Source of the DNA: Trochalopteron elliotii
Lineage: Eukaryota; Chordata; Aves; Passeriformes; Leiothrichidae
DNA length: 64,000 bases
Assembly (NCBI GenBank): GCA_024734555.1
Contig: JANPWX010000122.1
Location: 1 to 64,000, forward strand
Direction of reading: 5' to 3'
Shown: one piece after another, positions 12,801-25,500 of the stretch
Layout of the letters: each line of letters starts with the position of its first letter
Position numbering within the stretch: position 1 is the first letter of the stretch
Translations under genes and position numbers: made by a program
Notes under the pieces: generated by a model
What the model saw: the letters and a program-made list of their open reading frames with translations, nothing else
Databases searched by the model: none
What the model was told of the DNA's origin: nothing

Positions 12801-14700
12801 TCTAATTACAAGTTTATCCTGGGTCACTGCTTTTTTAAAGACCTTTTCTGGGATGGACAAACCAGGGAAAAGAGCAGCCAGTTGCCCAGAAAGGGCTGAG
12901 GGTTGGCTCTGCCAATCTCTCACCTTGGAGAGGCCACATTTACTGGGTGCTTTATGAGGGCCTCAGGATTTGCAGTAATTCATTACTTTTTTTTTTTCTG
13001 CTAAGGTTTTTATAAGTTAAAACAGGAATGTTTCTCCCAAATTTATTAAATCACAATCAAAACTTCAACTCAGGTTGCAGGGAGAAGGGAGGTCCTTCAC
13101 ACCTGAGAAGAAGTGGAGGGGTGAAATTCAGCCATGTGCTGTGAGCCTGCTGCAATCCTCAGTTATCTCTGGGTAGTGCCTGCCAGAGGACCTTGCTGCC
13201 ACCTTCATTTGATGATGTTAATTCTTGTATGAGTTTCCCAAGCAACAAGGCAATGGCTGTGCTGCTTCTCACTCTCACTGAAGGCAAACTGGGTGCTTAA
13301 AGGATGACTGAAACAGAACAAATATTTAAGATTTCTAAATATGAGCGAGAAGAAATGAACCATGTAAAGTAAAAAGCCAAATTAGTGTGACACTGAGGAA
13401 AAAGGAAGTGTAAATTTTGTATTAGAAACATCTTCACAGATGGACCTATCAGGCTGTCACAAAAACCAGTCAGAAGTTTCAGCAGATGAAAGGCTGGATG
13501 AGTTGTTGTTAAGAGCCAACATTTGATAGCTTGGATGGGAATTTGGAAGACAAACTAGGGATATACTATCAGCCCATTGTAGTGCTGGACTAAAAGGGCT
13601 CTTGATAGGTTTTTTTTCAAAGTGAATTAAAGTGGGAGGCAAACTGGCTTGCCAAGAGGAATAGTTAGCAATTATTGAAAAATAGCTTTGCTCTTTGTAG
13701 GCTTTACAGATGCAAGGATGGGACAAACATTTCCTTGGCACTGATTCAGCAGGTTCACGGGGGTCACACAATTCACAGCACAAAGCTCTGGCCTGACCTG
13801 CAGAGAGAGATCTGCTGGAGAGCCAGGGACTACAGGAAAGCCTTTGATCTCTGTGTGTGCCTGCCAGTTGGCCACTGCTGTGTCAGAAATGCCTCTGCTG
13901 TTAGTGCAGAATGTGAGTGTGATAAAGGAGAATTTCTGAGCCTGCTGCATGCAGAGCTCCAGCTTCCCCCTGCCTCCAGAATGTTCTGTGCCTCCAGAAC
14001 CAGCTGCATGGTCACACTTCTCTGTACTCCACACAGCACATGGAGAAACAAGCAAAGCCAAGCTCAAAGACCCTCAGAGGAGCTGTATTAAACCATTTGT
14101 GGCCACAGAACATTTCACTGGCTGCACAAAGAGACTCTCATCATTTCTAGGGCTGCCTGAGCTGCCAGCAGTGACAGTGGTGGCTGTGTTGTGCCAGGAC
14201 TGCCCACAGTGCAGTCCAGCTTGCAAGGATGGGCACCAGTCAGCCTGCAGCAAAAGATGGGGAGGTGAGTGTGCCTGGGATTTGCAGGGAGACATGAGGC
14301 CCCAAAGCACATTGAAAAGTGCTGGTTTCCATGAGTTGGCCATGCAGAATTTCCCTGGGGAGCTGAGCAGTGAGGAAGAAGAGGTGCCAAACTGAAGGCC
14401 AGGATGCTGCAGGTATAACAAGGTGCCAGCAGCCTCCCCAGGGCTGGAGCTGGGGGCAGGAACAGATCAAAGGGATGTGTTCCCTGCCTGCAGTCAGGGA
14501 GGCTGGAGGGGAATGAGCCCAGGAGCATGGAGGGGGAGGAGAGGGAATGTTTTGGGGGGAGTCTGAACTCTCCTGGGGGCTGGAAGGGGTCCCACCTCAG
14601 CCCTGCTCAGCTGGGAAAGGTCAGGGTGAGGAGCACAGGGCTCTGGTGGGATGGCAGCAGCAGCTCTGGGAATGAGATGATTGAAGTGACTGTCACAGCC

Positions 14701-14724
14701 TCTCCCCTCCCCTCCCCTCCCCTC
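14701..14724 (+). repeat. (CCCCT)n microsatellite truncated by gap
   Basis: About four to five tandem cccct units run into the gap, so the true length is unknown. The complementary strand is G-rich (aggggn). Confidence 0.9.
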
Positions 14725-15123
14725 NNNNNNNNNNNNNNNNNNNNNNNNNNNNNNNNNNNNNNNNNNNNNNNNNNNNNNNNNNNNNNNNNNNNNNNNNNNN
14801 NNNNNNNNNNNNNNNNNNNNNNNNNNNNNNNNNNNNNNNNNNNNNNNNNNNNNNNNNNNNNNNNNNNNNNNNNNNNNNNNNNNNNNNNNNNNNNNNNNNN
14901 NNNNNNNNNNNNNNNNNNNNNNNNNNNNNNNNNNNNNNNNNNNNNNNNNNNNNNNNNNNNNNNNNNNNNNNNNNNNNNNNNNNNNNNNNNNNNNNNNNNN
15001 NNNNNNNNNNNNNNNNNNNNNNNNNNNNNNNNNNNNNNNNNNNNNNNNNNNNNNNNNNNNNNNNNNNNNNNNNNNNNNNNNNNNNNNNNNNNNNNNNNNN
15101 NNNNNNNNNNNNNNNNNNNNNNN
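14725..15123. other. Assembly gap (399 N) next to a CCCCT repeat
   Basis: An unresolved run of N preceded directly by tandem cccct units (14701-14724). The missing bases are probably an extension of this pyrimidine repeat plus unique sequence. Apparent open frames running through the N are artefacts. Confidence 0.99.
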
Positions 15124-16747
15124 CCTGCCAGCCCTGGACTTTATTGAGGCTGTGAGTATTCTGGTCAAGTACAAGTTAGAGACATTTATGGATGAGTGAA
15201 AAAGTACTGGGGGTTGTTTATTTATTTCTTTGTTTATTTATTTATTTTTGGTGAGTTGCTCTCTGTTGGCTAAGCTGCCTTCCACTCTAAATTGGCCCTG
15301 TGACTCTTTGTGTCTGGTTACACCAAAGGACAGGCAAGAAGGCCACTGCTGCCTCTTGTGAAACCCCACTGGTTTTCTTTCTTGCATAGCAGCAGCATGA
15401 ACCATAAAGGAAAGCCCCAGCATTTTTTGAAATCCAGTCCCAAGGTGCTGGGATGTCTTTCCATTGCACAACAGCCTGGGGCAGAGGTGCAGCAATTTTC
15501 TCTGTAGCTCTCCAGGAGCTGGATAAACCACATTCATTTTTTCACACCACAGAAGGATTTATGGGAAATGCTGATGTAGTTGTGTCTGCCTGTCAAGGGT
15601 ACAAGAGCAGCTTCAGCATTTTTTTGGCACAGCTCTTTAAAATCCAACTGTTTACTGACTTGTCATCTCTGTCTTACAGTAAAAAAAGGGTAAGTTTGTT
15701 TTGCACTTCAAGGATCTATTCAGATAATCTCATTTCCTTAGTTATGGTTAAATGAGGTGTGATTTTCACATGTATATAATCAAACTGCAGCTTCCAACCT
15801 GTCCCTCATCTTCCAGGAGCAATGCCTCCAGCTCATAGATTGATTTAATATTTTATGGGTTTTTATAGCAATTTTCTTTCCATAACAGGTAGAGAAGCCT
15901 GAGCATACATTCCTGTGTACTGTGTATTGCATTATAAACAGGAGCTCATTTCTCTGGGCATTAAATTCAGTTTACAAAACAATGTTCTTACTGCAGCCAG
16001 GACTGCTAAGCAAAATATTTGCCTATTTACTGCTCTGACAGCCTGGCAGTTGGAGTAGGGTGGGTGGAAGCAGAGCCACAGCAAGGGCTTGAAAGAGGAT
16101 TTTATACATTAAAAGCCAAGGAAGGGTCGAGAAGAGAGGGCTGAGTCTCAGGGTGATAAATGTCTGAGAGACTGTCTGTAGGAACTTGTGTAGAATTAGA
16201 GAAAAACACAAAATTCAGATCAGCCTCTGAGATAAAATCCTTGAGGGGTGGTGCAAAGGCTGGAAAGTGAGACTGGGGCTAAAGCAGGGAAATGAGAGAA
16301 CCAAACAAAGCCTTTGGTTTTGCTCCGTCAAAGCTTTTGCCTTTTATCCAGTCAGTCTAAACAACTGTGGATAATCTATCAGTGATGCTGCAATTCTAAT
16401 AATCACCTGAATTTTCATGTGAAATAGTTTCTGGTTTTCATTGCTGGAAAAAAACCCCATGTATTAAAAATATTTAGGCTTATCTAAAGCCCTGCCTAGT
16501 TTCTGCAGGTGCCCATTGGTGAAGGTACAATTCCAGGCCATGGTGGTTGCCCTGCCCTTGCCCTGTCCTCTCTTCCCTCCCAACAATTCAGCCCCAAGAG
16601 CTTCAGCAGACAGAGCTTGGGATGGTTTCATGAGGCAGAAAGGCTTAAGGGAAGCTTTTCTACAGATCTTTACAGGTAGGGGATGTCCAGGAAGAAATCC
16701 AGCTTGGCTTTCAGATCCCAGATTTGAGTCCGTAGTCCTAGCAATAA

Positions 16748-16825
16748 ACAAAAAACAAAAAAACCAAAACCAAAACCAAAACCAAAACCAAAACCAAAAC
16801 CAAAAACAAAAACAAAAACAAAAAC
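16748..16825 (+). repeat. (AAAACC)n / (AAAAAC)n microsatellite
   Basis: An A-rich hexamer array: seven or so aaaacc units flanked by aaaaac units. It could be an expanded poly-A tail of an unrecognised retroposed sequence, but I do not see a source element in front. Confidence 0.92.
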
Positions 16826-19436
16826 ATCCCCCTGTGAACTGAGCATCCATCATCATTTCCTATGGATTCCCAGGGCATTATGAAACCTTCCCAGTGTCCA
16901 CCTGGAAGTGCACTGGGGAAAAGCAGTCACTGACAGGAGTTTGGAGCTGAACCACAATGGGCTCTATGGCATCAGGTGCTGTGCAGCCCCAGCTTTGTGT
17001 CTTCCACCACCGTGGCTGGGCAGTGCCAAGGTAAGTATTGCATGAAAAACTTCTTAGAAAATCACAAATACTTTTGAAAAGGCCCAAATTTACCCATTAT
17101 TTTGGAAATACCAATACAAACTCATGTGTGTGTCCTCAGCACAGAATGTCAGTAGTTACTGCTGCCACACTAATGGTTGTGAAGGGAAAGGGAAATGCAG
17201 ATGAACTGGGGAATGTTCAGTCATTGACTGCCTGTGTGGTGCTTCCTGGCAAAGCAATGGCTCTTTTTTTTTCTGGTTAATTCTGTAAGCAAGCACAGCA
17301 GACCCTAAAATACAGGTACGTGCTGCCTTCCTTCAGGTGAGAATCCTCCAGCTGTCTGGGAGCTGCCTGCATTGTAACACAAGCCCATGAACATCCTGGT
17401 AAGGGTACCCAGCTGACAGACACTGCCAGTGGGGCAGAATCCTGAGTGTCCTCTTACCAAAAACCAGCAGGAGCAAGACAAAACATGCAATTCATTAAGT
17501 GACCCCCTATGGTCTTCTGAGATCCAAAACCTCTTCAAGTCCCAGCAATCCTGACGAGGAGGAGGGTTTGAGGTAAAAGGAATGCTGTGGTTTGACAGAG
17601 CAGAAAGAAGGAGGGCTGGACATTCCCAGGCAGAGAATAATGCACAGGCAGTGCTGGAGATGTTGCTGCAGTGTGTGTCCATGTGCCTGTGGACAGCTCT
17701 CTGGGAAATGTTTCTTTGCAAACTCTAAATCAACACAAATAACTTGTGTGAGGGGTTTCAGAAGCTGTGCAGCCTCCTGTGAGTGTGTGTGTGCCACAGA
17801 TGCCTGCTGAGGATCTTCTCTGTCACACCCCAGGTGAGCCTGTAGGGACCAGGACAACCTCAGCTGCTCCAGTCACAGCCACTGCTCCTTCAGATGGGCA
17901 CCAGACACCTCCAGCATTCTGTGGGTACTCTGTGAAATGAGGTGTTTGGAAAACCTTGACAGTATGAGAGTATCCTGGAACATTTCTTGGATCAGGCTGC
18001 TGCATTACTCACGTGTCATTAATTCTCCAAATATTAAGGGAACATTTCCTACTTTTGGGCCGTGTTCTATTAAAGAGATACAGAACAGCTTGCTCAGGCT
18101 AAACCATGATGTCAAGCAGGCCCTGGGCCAGGCAGCTCCAGGGCAGGAGGGGAAGGAGCAGCCCAGGTGGGGCTGCTGCTGTGGGACAGCCTGGCTGTGC
18201 TCACACAGGTTCCCATTTCACACTGCAGGCTGTCCATGTGCATGTTTCACCAGCCCAACACCTCACTGTTGGTGCTCACATTGCCTCACTCCCAGGCAGG
18301 ATCCTCTGTGGTCACAGCAGACCAATTTAATGCTCTTTTTGGCATTCCTTCTCTAACTAAAAGCATTGCTGACTCTGCCTGAGTTTGCAGAGAACACAGC
18401 CATAGCACTGATGTCACTGGCACTGCACAGTCACTACCTCTGGTTTTTAGTTCCTGCCATTCTGGTGAGATTCTCCTCCTTTCCAGGCTTGGAGCTGCCC
18501 CGGCCCTTTCACTGCATTTGTCACTGCCATGCCAGGAGCACAAACAGAATGTCAAGTGAGCCTCATTTCCTCTCTTTCTTTTGTTGGCCCAGAATGATGC
18601 TGCTGCCCATTGCTTTACTGCTGGTGTCCCAGCTCCTGTGAAACCTTCCAGAACTGAGAGAAGCTGGAAGCATGGCAGCAACCAGCTGCTTTATGAAGTT
18701 ATTTTTCTGGATGGGTGAAGTTCTCCCCTGCCTTTTACGGTCATCTATTAAGATGGAGTGTGGAACTGGTGAATGACATAAGAAAGGACCCCAGGGAGGG
18801 GCTGCTCTGAGCTCAGCATTGCTCCCACTGCCAGAACTGTGTCAGATTTCATGGCTTTCTCCAGTTTTTAGATGCTTTGTAGGTAGATACCTATTTAATT
18901 ACAGCCCTAGATGGACATGGAAAGCAACAAAAATGGTAAGGGCCATGTATGCAATGTGGGGATATCAGCTAAAGCTGACTTGCAGGGCCCAGGGGGCTGG
19001 AGGTCTGCAGCACGAGGGGCCTGCCAGGAGCTGCCTGTGTTCTCACAGGGCCCCGGGAAAAGTGGAGAGCTTCTGCCTTTGGGATCCACCTAGGATGGAA
19101 GCAGTGATGTGTGCAAACCCAGCCACACCCCTGAGAAAATGCTCAGAATTCTGCTCTGACACTCTGAGCTAAATGGAAATGGCTCTCTGAGCATTCCCCA
19201 GTTCCCACAGGACTGCAGACTCCTGAGCACCCTGAGCTGCTGGAGCCTCTCCTGTGGGAGACGCAGGAGCAGGAGGGAACAGGGAGTAGGACAGGTTGGA
19301 TTAGCCATGTAATCCCTGGGCCCCAGGGACATTCCTTCTGCAGCAGAGTGAATTTTGCTGTAAAAACTCAGCATCTTTATTTGCCCTTGCATATAGAAGA
19401 CTTTAGTTTGGAGGCTGCTTTGTTCTTTTTGCTTGC

Positions 19437-19455
19437 TTTTTTTTTTTTTTTTTTT
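19437..19455 (+). repeat. Poly-T run
   Basis: About nineteen T in a row. It could be the reversed poly-A of an old retroposed sequence, though no source is recognised. Confidence 0.9.
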
Positions 19456-20032
19456 AAATGGATTTTTAGTGGAATTACTTATTATAGATATCCCTGCTGG
19501 CCACATGCAGAAATCTGAAAGGAAAGTATCTCTGCTTTTGGGAGCTGATGGCTCTTTGTCAAGACACCAATTTCTTGACACACAACCAGTTTTCTATTTA
19601 ATCCTTCTCATGTGTTATTTCTCTTTATGCTGCAAAGTTGTTTTTTACAGAAATGATGCTCTTGTGTATCATGTACAAAGCAGACTTTAAATCAGAAGAT
19701 AATTTTGGTGGCTTACCAGATGGAATTTGGGAGGCACAGTGAGGGCAGGTGGAAAGCCCCAGTGGCAGGGGGGGGTTGTGGAGCTTTTGAACCAACTCTC
19801 CATCACTACAACCTGCTGCACAGTTAAATCCTGTCAGCAGCAATGGAACTACAGATAAAGTGAGAGACTCCAGTGTGAAATCTGAAGGTGGGGGGGGCGG
19901 GTGGGAAGGCTGTTCAGCACCACTTGATGAGCCAAGAAATTCAGTTGCTGCAGTTTTCAACAATTTTCTCATCTCTGGCATGTCAGGTGGTAGTTAATGC
20001 TTCCACGTTGTTACCACCACAGGGGTTTGGGG

Positions 20033-20124
20033 TGAAGAAGAAGAAGAAGAAAGAAAAAAGAATAAGAAGAAGAAGAAAAAGAAAACAAGAAGAAGAAAAG
20101 AAGAAGAAGAAAAGAAGAAAGAAG
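20033..20124 (+). repeat. (GAA)n purine tract
   Basis: About 90 bases made only of G and A apart from single T and C interruptions, mostly gaa units. Such homopurine/homopyrimidine tracts can form triplex (H-DNA). Confidence 0.95.
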
Positions 20125-22389
20125 ATCTGTGACAGCAGCCACAGCCAGGTGTCAGCAGCAGAGGGTCAGGGGGTGCAGGGTGGTGCTGGAAGGCTCCTGC
20201 CTCCAGATCTGTCATCACCCAGGCTGCAGGACAGATGAGAGAAGAAATACAAATAGCCATGGAAGCAGCAAAGTAAACAATTGAGATGGAAGGTCAAAGC
20301 TGCTTTATTGTTTTTATCAGTTGGATTAGGGTGACAAATGGGACATGCTTGGAGTGTTCCTGCAAATGTTGCACAGGTCTGGGGCTGTGAACTGCACACA
20401 ACACCCAGGCTGCTGAGCCTGCCAAGGAGAGTTTGGACAATGCTCTCAGGCTCATGGTGGGAATCTTGGGGCTCCTGTGCAGGACCAGGAGTCGGGCTTG
20501 ACATTCTCTGTGTGTCCCTTCCAGCTCAGGACACTCTCTGACTCTCTGACTTGGTCAGTGGTGAATTCCCCGTGTGTTTCCTGGGCTTGTGGGCTCAGCC
20601 TGGAGTGTTCAATGGCTGTGGCAGAGCTTCCTCAGCACAGACAGCTGCTTTGTTTCCTCAGTAGCTTTTCCAAGCAGCACTTCCTCCTTTCCCACCTTCT
20701 CTCTGCAGGCTCCCAGGCTGTTGAACGTTTCTAAGCACACTGGTTTTTAACGTGTCCCAGGAGCTGGCTTAGTCATTTAATGATTTTATGTATCTATAGC
20801 TCTTTTCCTTCAGGGAAGAGCTGAAATCTCTGCTGTTCTGTCACTTTCAGAGGCAGGATCCTGTGTGAAACTCACCAAGGGGATTTGGGAACCTGCAGAG
20901 ACATCAAGGGAAAAATGTCATGGAGCTTAAACCAAAGCTGGAGGTGGCCATGGGACCTACAGAGTGGCTGCCCTGGGCTCCCCTGTGACACCCCAGTGTC
21001 CCCTGGGGCAGTGATCAGCACACATGGTGCCCGTGTTCACCTGGGGACGCCCAGCACCTTTGGAGGCTGCTCCTCCCTCCCCTCTGGGCTTTTGCTGGGT
21101 GTGATCTCATCCAGCAGGAGGGAGGTTTGTTTCTGTGAGCTGCATTGGACCCCAGACAACCCACCCAGAATACGAAAACCTGGAGGCCACGAGTCCTGAG
21201 GCACCTCCAGGAAACACTTCAGCTCTCCTCGATCCCTTCCCTGCCCAAAGGTGCCACATCTCACTTGAAAAGGGCAAAACAAAGATGATCATCACCTACA
21301 ACCTCCTTGGGACCACTGACCTGCCAATCAGGTCTATGAAATGGATAATTCTGAGTATCAGCACAGCTCACCCAACACCCTGCAGATAAGAAGTGCCAGC
21401 AAGGATGGAGGATAAATAAGCGTGTCATTAAGCTAATGAGACCCATATGCTTGTGCAGTCAAAGAGAAGTGAAGTAAATGCATGCAAGAGCCAAAAAGCA
21501 GATGAGTGAACCATGACAAACATCCTGAAATCACGTTTAAAATGCAAATATTGGTATTTCTCACGTTTATCTCCTGTATGTAAATCACACTTAAGTAAGA
21601 GAACAGAGGTGGAAGAGAACATGTTTTGCCTTTGAGCTCAGACTCAAATGAAGCAAACCCAACTTGAGAGAATACCTGGAGGCTGCTGTGGTTCCTGGAG
21701 ACCACAGACAGCTGGGAGTCACAAACCAGACTTGCCATCATGATACATGCTGAGCCTGAAAGTCATTTATATGCAAATCTGCACAAATTAATTGGAGGGG
21801 TTTTTTTTCCTAAAAATCCAAACCACACATTTTTCTCCTAGGATCAAACTGACAATGTTGGGTTTGGGGAATTCAGAAATAGCTGCAGTCAGAAAGCACT
21901 TCAGTACCAGAGAAATTATCCTCTTTCTTCTGTTTCCATGTCACTTGTACAGAAGAGAAAAAAGAAAAGAGAAACAAACCACCAGCATTAACGAGCTTGC
22001 TATTATTTCTCAGTAAAGGTGTAACTCAGGGAGAATTTTCACTCCTTTGTGAAAGCTTTGGGCTACTCATTGCAATGCACTTGCTCCCTATTGCTGCTGG
22101 AGCTGACATTTATTGCTTTTCAGAGCTGCGAGATCAGCCCGCCTTTCTCCATCAGTGACATAATTTAATCAGGCAAATGATGTTTTATCCATAGTGCTTC
22201 AGGCTTCCCACCTGGGAAAATGTGCCCAAATCCCTCTCCTTGCCTTTGAACCTGCCCCAGCTCCCAGCTGAGTTTGTATGGGCTGGAGCAGCTACTGTGA
22301 GAGGCTCTCATGACACCAGGCATGGTTGTTATGGCACAGGCTCGTGGCTGCTGCTGCTGCTTGTGATTAAGATTTGAATAGTGAATTTG

Positions 22390-22440
22390 GGGCCAATAGG
22401 CTTTAAGGTCTCTTCCAAGCCCAAACATTCTGTGATCCTA
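22390..22440 (+). mobile_element. CR1 LINE 3' tail fragment
   Basis: The sequence taaggtctcttccaagccca and then aacattctgtgatcct matches the CR1 3' terminus. Only about 50 bases are recognisable. Confidence 0.78.
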
Positions 22441-22536
22441 CAATATATCACATGCCTGGGCTATGGGGGCAAGCTGAGGATGCTAAATAATGTTTGGCTC
22501 AAGGGCAGTCAGATGTATTTTCTTATCTGCCATTCT

Positions 22537-22540
<4 letters not shown>

Positions 22541-22570
<30 letters not shown>
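22541..22570. repeat. (AT)15 microsatellite
   Basis: Fifteen uninterrupted AT dinucleotides, self-complementary and able to extrude a cruciform. Confidence 0.98.
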
Positions 22571-22574
<4 letters not shown>

Positions 22575-25500
22575 TTTTACTTTTTGACAGTATTTGTATT
22601 TTTCCAACCACCCTTTCAGGGAGCAGGAAAAAAAAAGAGACACCCTTTCCTTTGGGCTATCTTCCTGACAGGCAAAAAGCTGTGAATGCTCATCCGATGG
22701 AGTTTAATTTCCAGTGCCCTCTCAACTGGAGGGCTGAGCAGGTATGGACACACTGCCAGAAACAGACTCTGCACCCAGCACCCACAGCAGCCAGAGATGG
22801 AAATGTTTGGAAAAGGCATTTGTGGGTTTTACCCAAGCAGAGATTTTCACAAAACAAGGTTTCAGGCTGGTAGCCCAGAGTTTATAGACTTGCTGCATGT
22901 TGAAGTGGGAAGGTGGAGCTTTAAAGCAATGAAATGATGATAACTGAACCCAAAATGGAGAAACTGAGTGTAGAAAGAGCTGTGCTGGTTAGCACCAGCT
23001 AGGGACTTGGCTCCCAGCTCCTCTGAACGATCTGATTACACAAGCTGTTGTTGTGGTTTGTGTTTGTTTGGTTTCTATCTCTGCTGTTCTGGGATTTGAC
23101 CACATTGCAACATCTCCAGCTCGGTGCCTGCTGCAAAGGGCTCCTTGTGCTCCTCTAATCACTGAAACATGACCCAGCCCCAGGGACTGGGGAGGGTGCT
23201 CCAAGTGTGACCTCAGCGTTGCTTATCAGAGCCTTCCTCAGTCAAGTGTGGCACTGTCCCGTGCTGCCAGGAGATTGCAAACCACTAATGACAATTTCCT
23301 TCCCTCTTGTCGTACCCTAAATGCACTCACAGGTCACAACGTTGCTCCTGTCTCATGTAGCAGGTGAAAGGAAATCCCTCTCCTCCAGATGAAGTGAATT
23401 AAGATGGGAGTGTCATTCCTGCTTCACAAGGGCTACAGCAAAGGCTTTTTTTTGTGGTTCAGGATAGAGGAGAATTTCTATCTGTTTCTTCTCAAAAAGG
23501 TTCAGTTTGGGAGCTCATGTTAACCAGCCTCATGAAGTGCACCATATGTTTTAGTCTTTTTTAATTACTGTAGCCTTTACAGCCTCAGCTAAATGTCATA
23601 CTTAGTGCTTTGTTTTACAATTAAATCCCTCCTTGGGGAAGATCCTAAAATCTTTTCCTCTCATCATCTGTGGAGAGTAAAGGAGAACTGCAAATTTACA
23701 TTATTCTAGGCAAACAACAGCTCTGTTTGGAAAATAAACTTTATTACTATATCAAGATGCTTTTTATTAAAGGCTGTGTTGATGCCACATTACAAGAATG
23801 TAGGTGATAAAAGATATTTTCACTCTCTCTTCATTGCCTTCCACGAGGCAAAGTGTTGGTTTATTATTTGAAGATAAAGGTCTACACAGAATAAAAAAAA
23901 GCCAGTATCACCTCAGGTCTCAGCATGTCCTAAAGATCTCCCTAAAGCTAAAAGGATGAATTTCCATCTCGAGCAGACTGTTGGTTATTGCTGAAGGACT
24001 TGAATCTATTCACAGCTTTCTCCCACTCCTCAAACCCACACACTCTTTCTGCAAAGAGCTTTCTTGCCCACAGATAAGTCTCATTAAAATAAAAAAAATA
24101 AAAACATTCTTAACTAACAGCAAGGTTAAATGTAGCCCTTCTGAGCCTCGTGTGGAGACTCCTGAAGGTCTCCTGGAGCACTTTTTACTGCAAACCAGTT
24201 CCTGGGTGCAGGGTGGGAATGTGACTGTCCTTGGCTCCAGAGGATCCCTGAGCTGCTCCCAAGCTCTGGTTCAACATCAGAGCTCCCTTGTAGGGTAGAG
24301 AAGGGATTTCCACACACCTTGAGGGCATCCCCTGGGGTGGGATGGAGGGTGCTGGCCCTGGGAGGGCTTTGTCTGGGACTGTGGGGAGCTGTGGCCACTC
24401 TCATCACCAATGTCACCAGGCTTTCTGCTTGTGGCAGGAATTCCTGACTATGTTTTGTGCTACTCTGTGTAGATAACACTGAAGAGGGAAATATCCATGA
24501 TCTTTTCCAGTTTCTCTGTGAGTGGTGCTGATTTGCCACAGAAGCATTAGCATTGCAGTTTGGGGGAAAACAAGCTTAATTTATTGCTAGAGGTGCTCAG
24601 AAACAAAAACATAAAACACCTTCCTCCCCCTCCTCTCTCCTGGGTGTCAGTGGGCTGTTTCTGACACTTTTTCCTCACAGCCTTGTGGCATTTTAACTCT
24701 TCCCTGCTCCCTCAGCCTCGGGGCCAGGGAAAAGGGATCCTTTTTGTGTGTGGAAACCACACGAAATGGAAACTGCCATGGTGCTCTGAAGGTGTTTCCA
24801 AAGAAGAAAGCACGAAAGCAGCATGGCCAGAGGGCTCTGTCCTGATGAGCAGCTTTGGCAATCCCAGTGTTCTGATCTCACTGTAAGGACAGCAATAACA
24901 AACACAGTTGCCTCCCTGAGCCTTTATTTTTCCCAGAGGTGTTCATGGCTTACACTGGAGTGGGACCTGGGATCTGCCCAGAGCAGCCTGAAAACCCTCC
25001 AGAGCAGCACTGCCCCAGAAACTGGAAGGTGCTGGGGGACAGGCTGGGCTGTTACAGGTCAAACCCTCACTGCAGGGCTTTTTTGCCTATTTATTTATTT
25101 TTTCTCTCTGATGGTTATAACACTAATGGGCCACATTTTTCATTCTCTCTGGCACTTTTAACAAGAAACAGGGATATAGGAATATCCCTAAACAGTTTAC
25201 ATGTGTGTTCTGAATCTCAGAGTAAACACCCAGCCAAATTTCAGGAGGGAGACTGGAGGCAGCTGTGAGAGGGGTGTTGCTGCTCTCTGATTTATGGGCT
25301 CAGCTATTCCCTTCAGTAGTAACAGGAGCCATGTCCAAGGCAGTTGTGGGCTGGCCTTTGAGCATGAACTACCCGGGGCTGCACATTTTTCCAGCCCTGT
25401 TGTATTCCTGCACAGCAGCATCCATAAATTCAGCAAGGAAGTGTGTGTTGTATGTGGATGCCTCTTGCATGGACCCAGCCCCAACGCTGCAGTTTCAGCT

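Larger units (their letters stand above)
2181..14700. other. Intergenic-looking DNA, no gene recognised
   Basis: Apart from the CR1 pieces and the repeat listed separately, I see only short open frames without protein character. AT-rich, low-repeat stretches at 8.28-8.60 kb and 10.8-11.8 kb contain many homeodomain-type TAAT motifs and could be conserved non-coding elements. Confidence 0.6.

Noticed and set aside
14494..15174. Long open frames over 14.5-15.2 kb and 30.9-31.6 kb
   Set aside because: They run through N gaps, so most of the translated length is unknown sequence.
16464..16856. Minus-strand frame with a long FWF repeat
   Set aside because: The repeat is a direct translation of the (AAAACC)n microsatellite.
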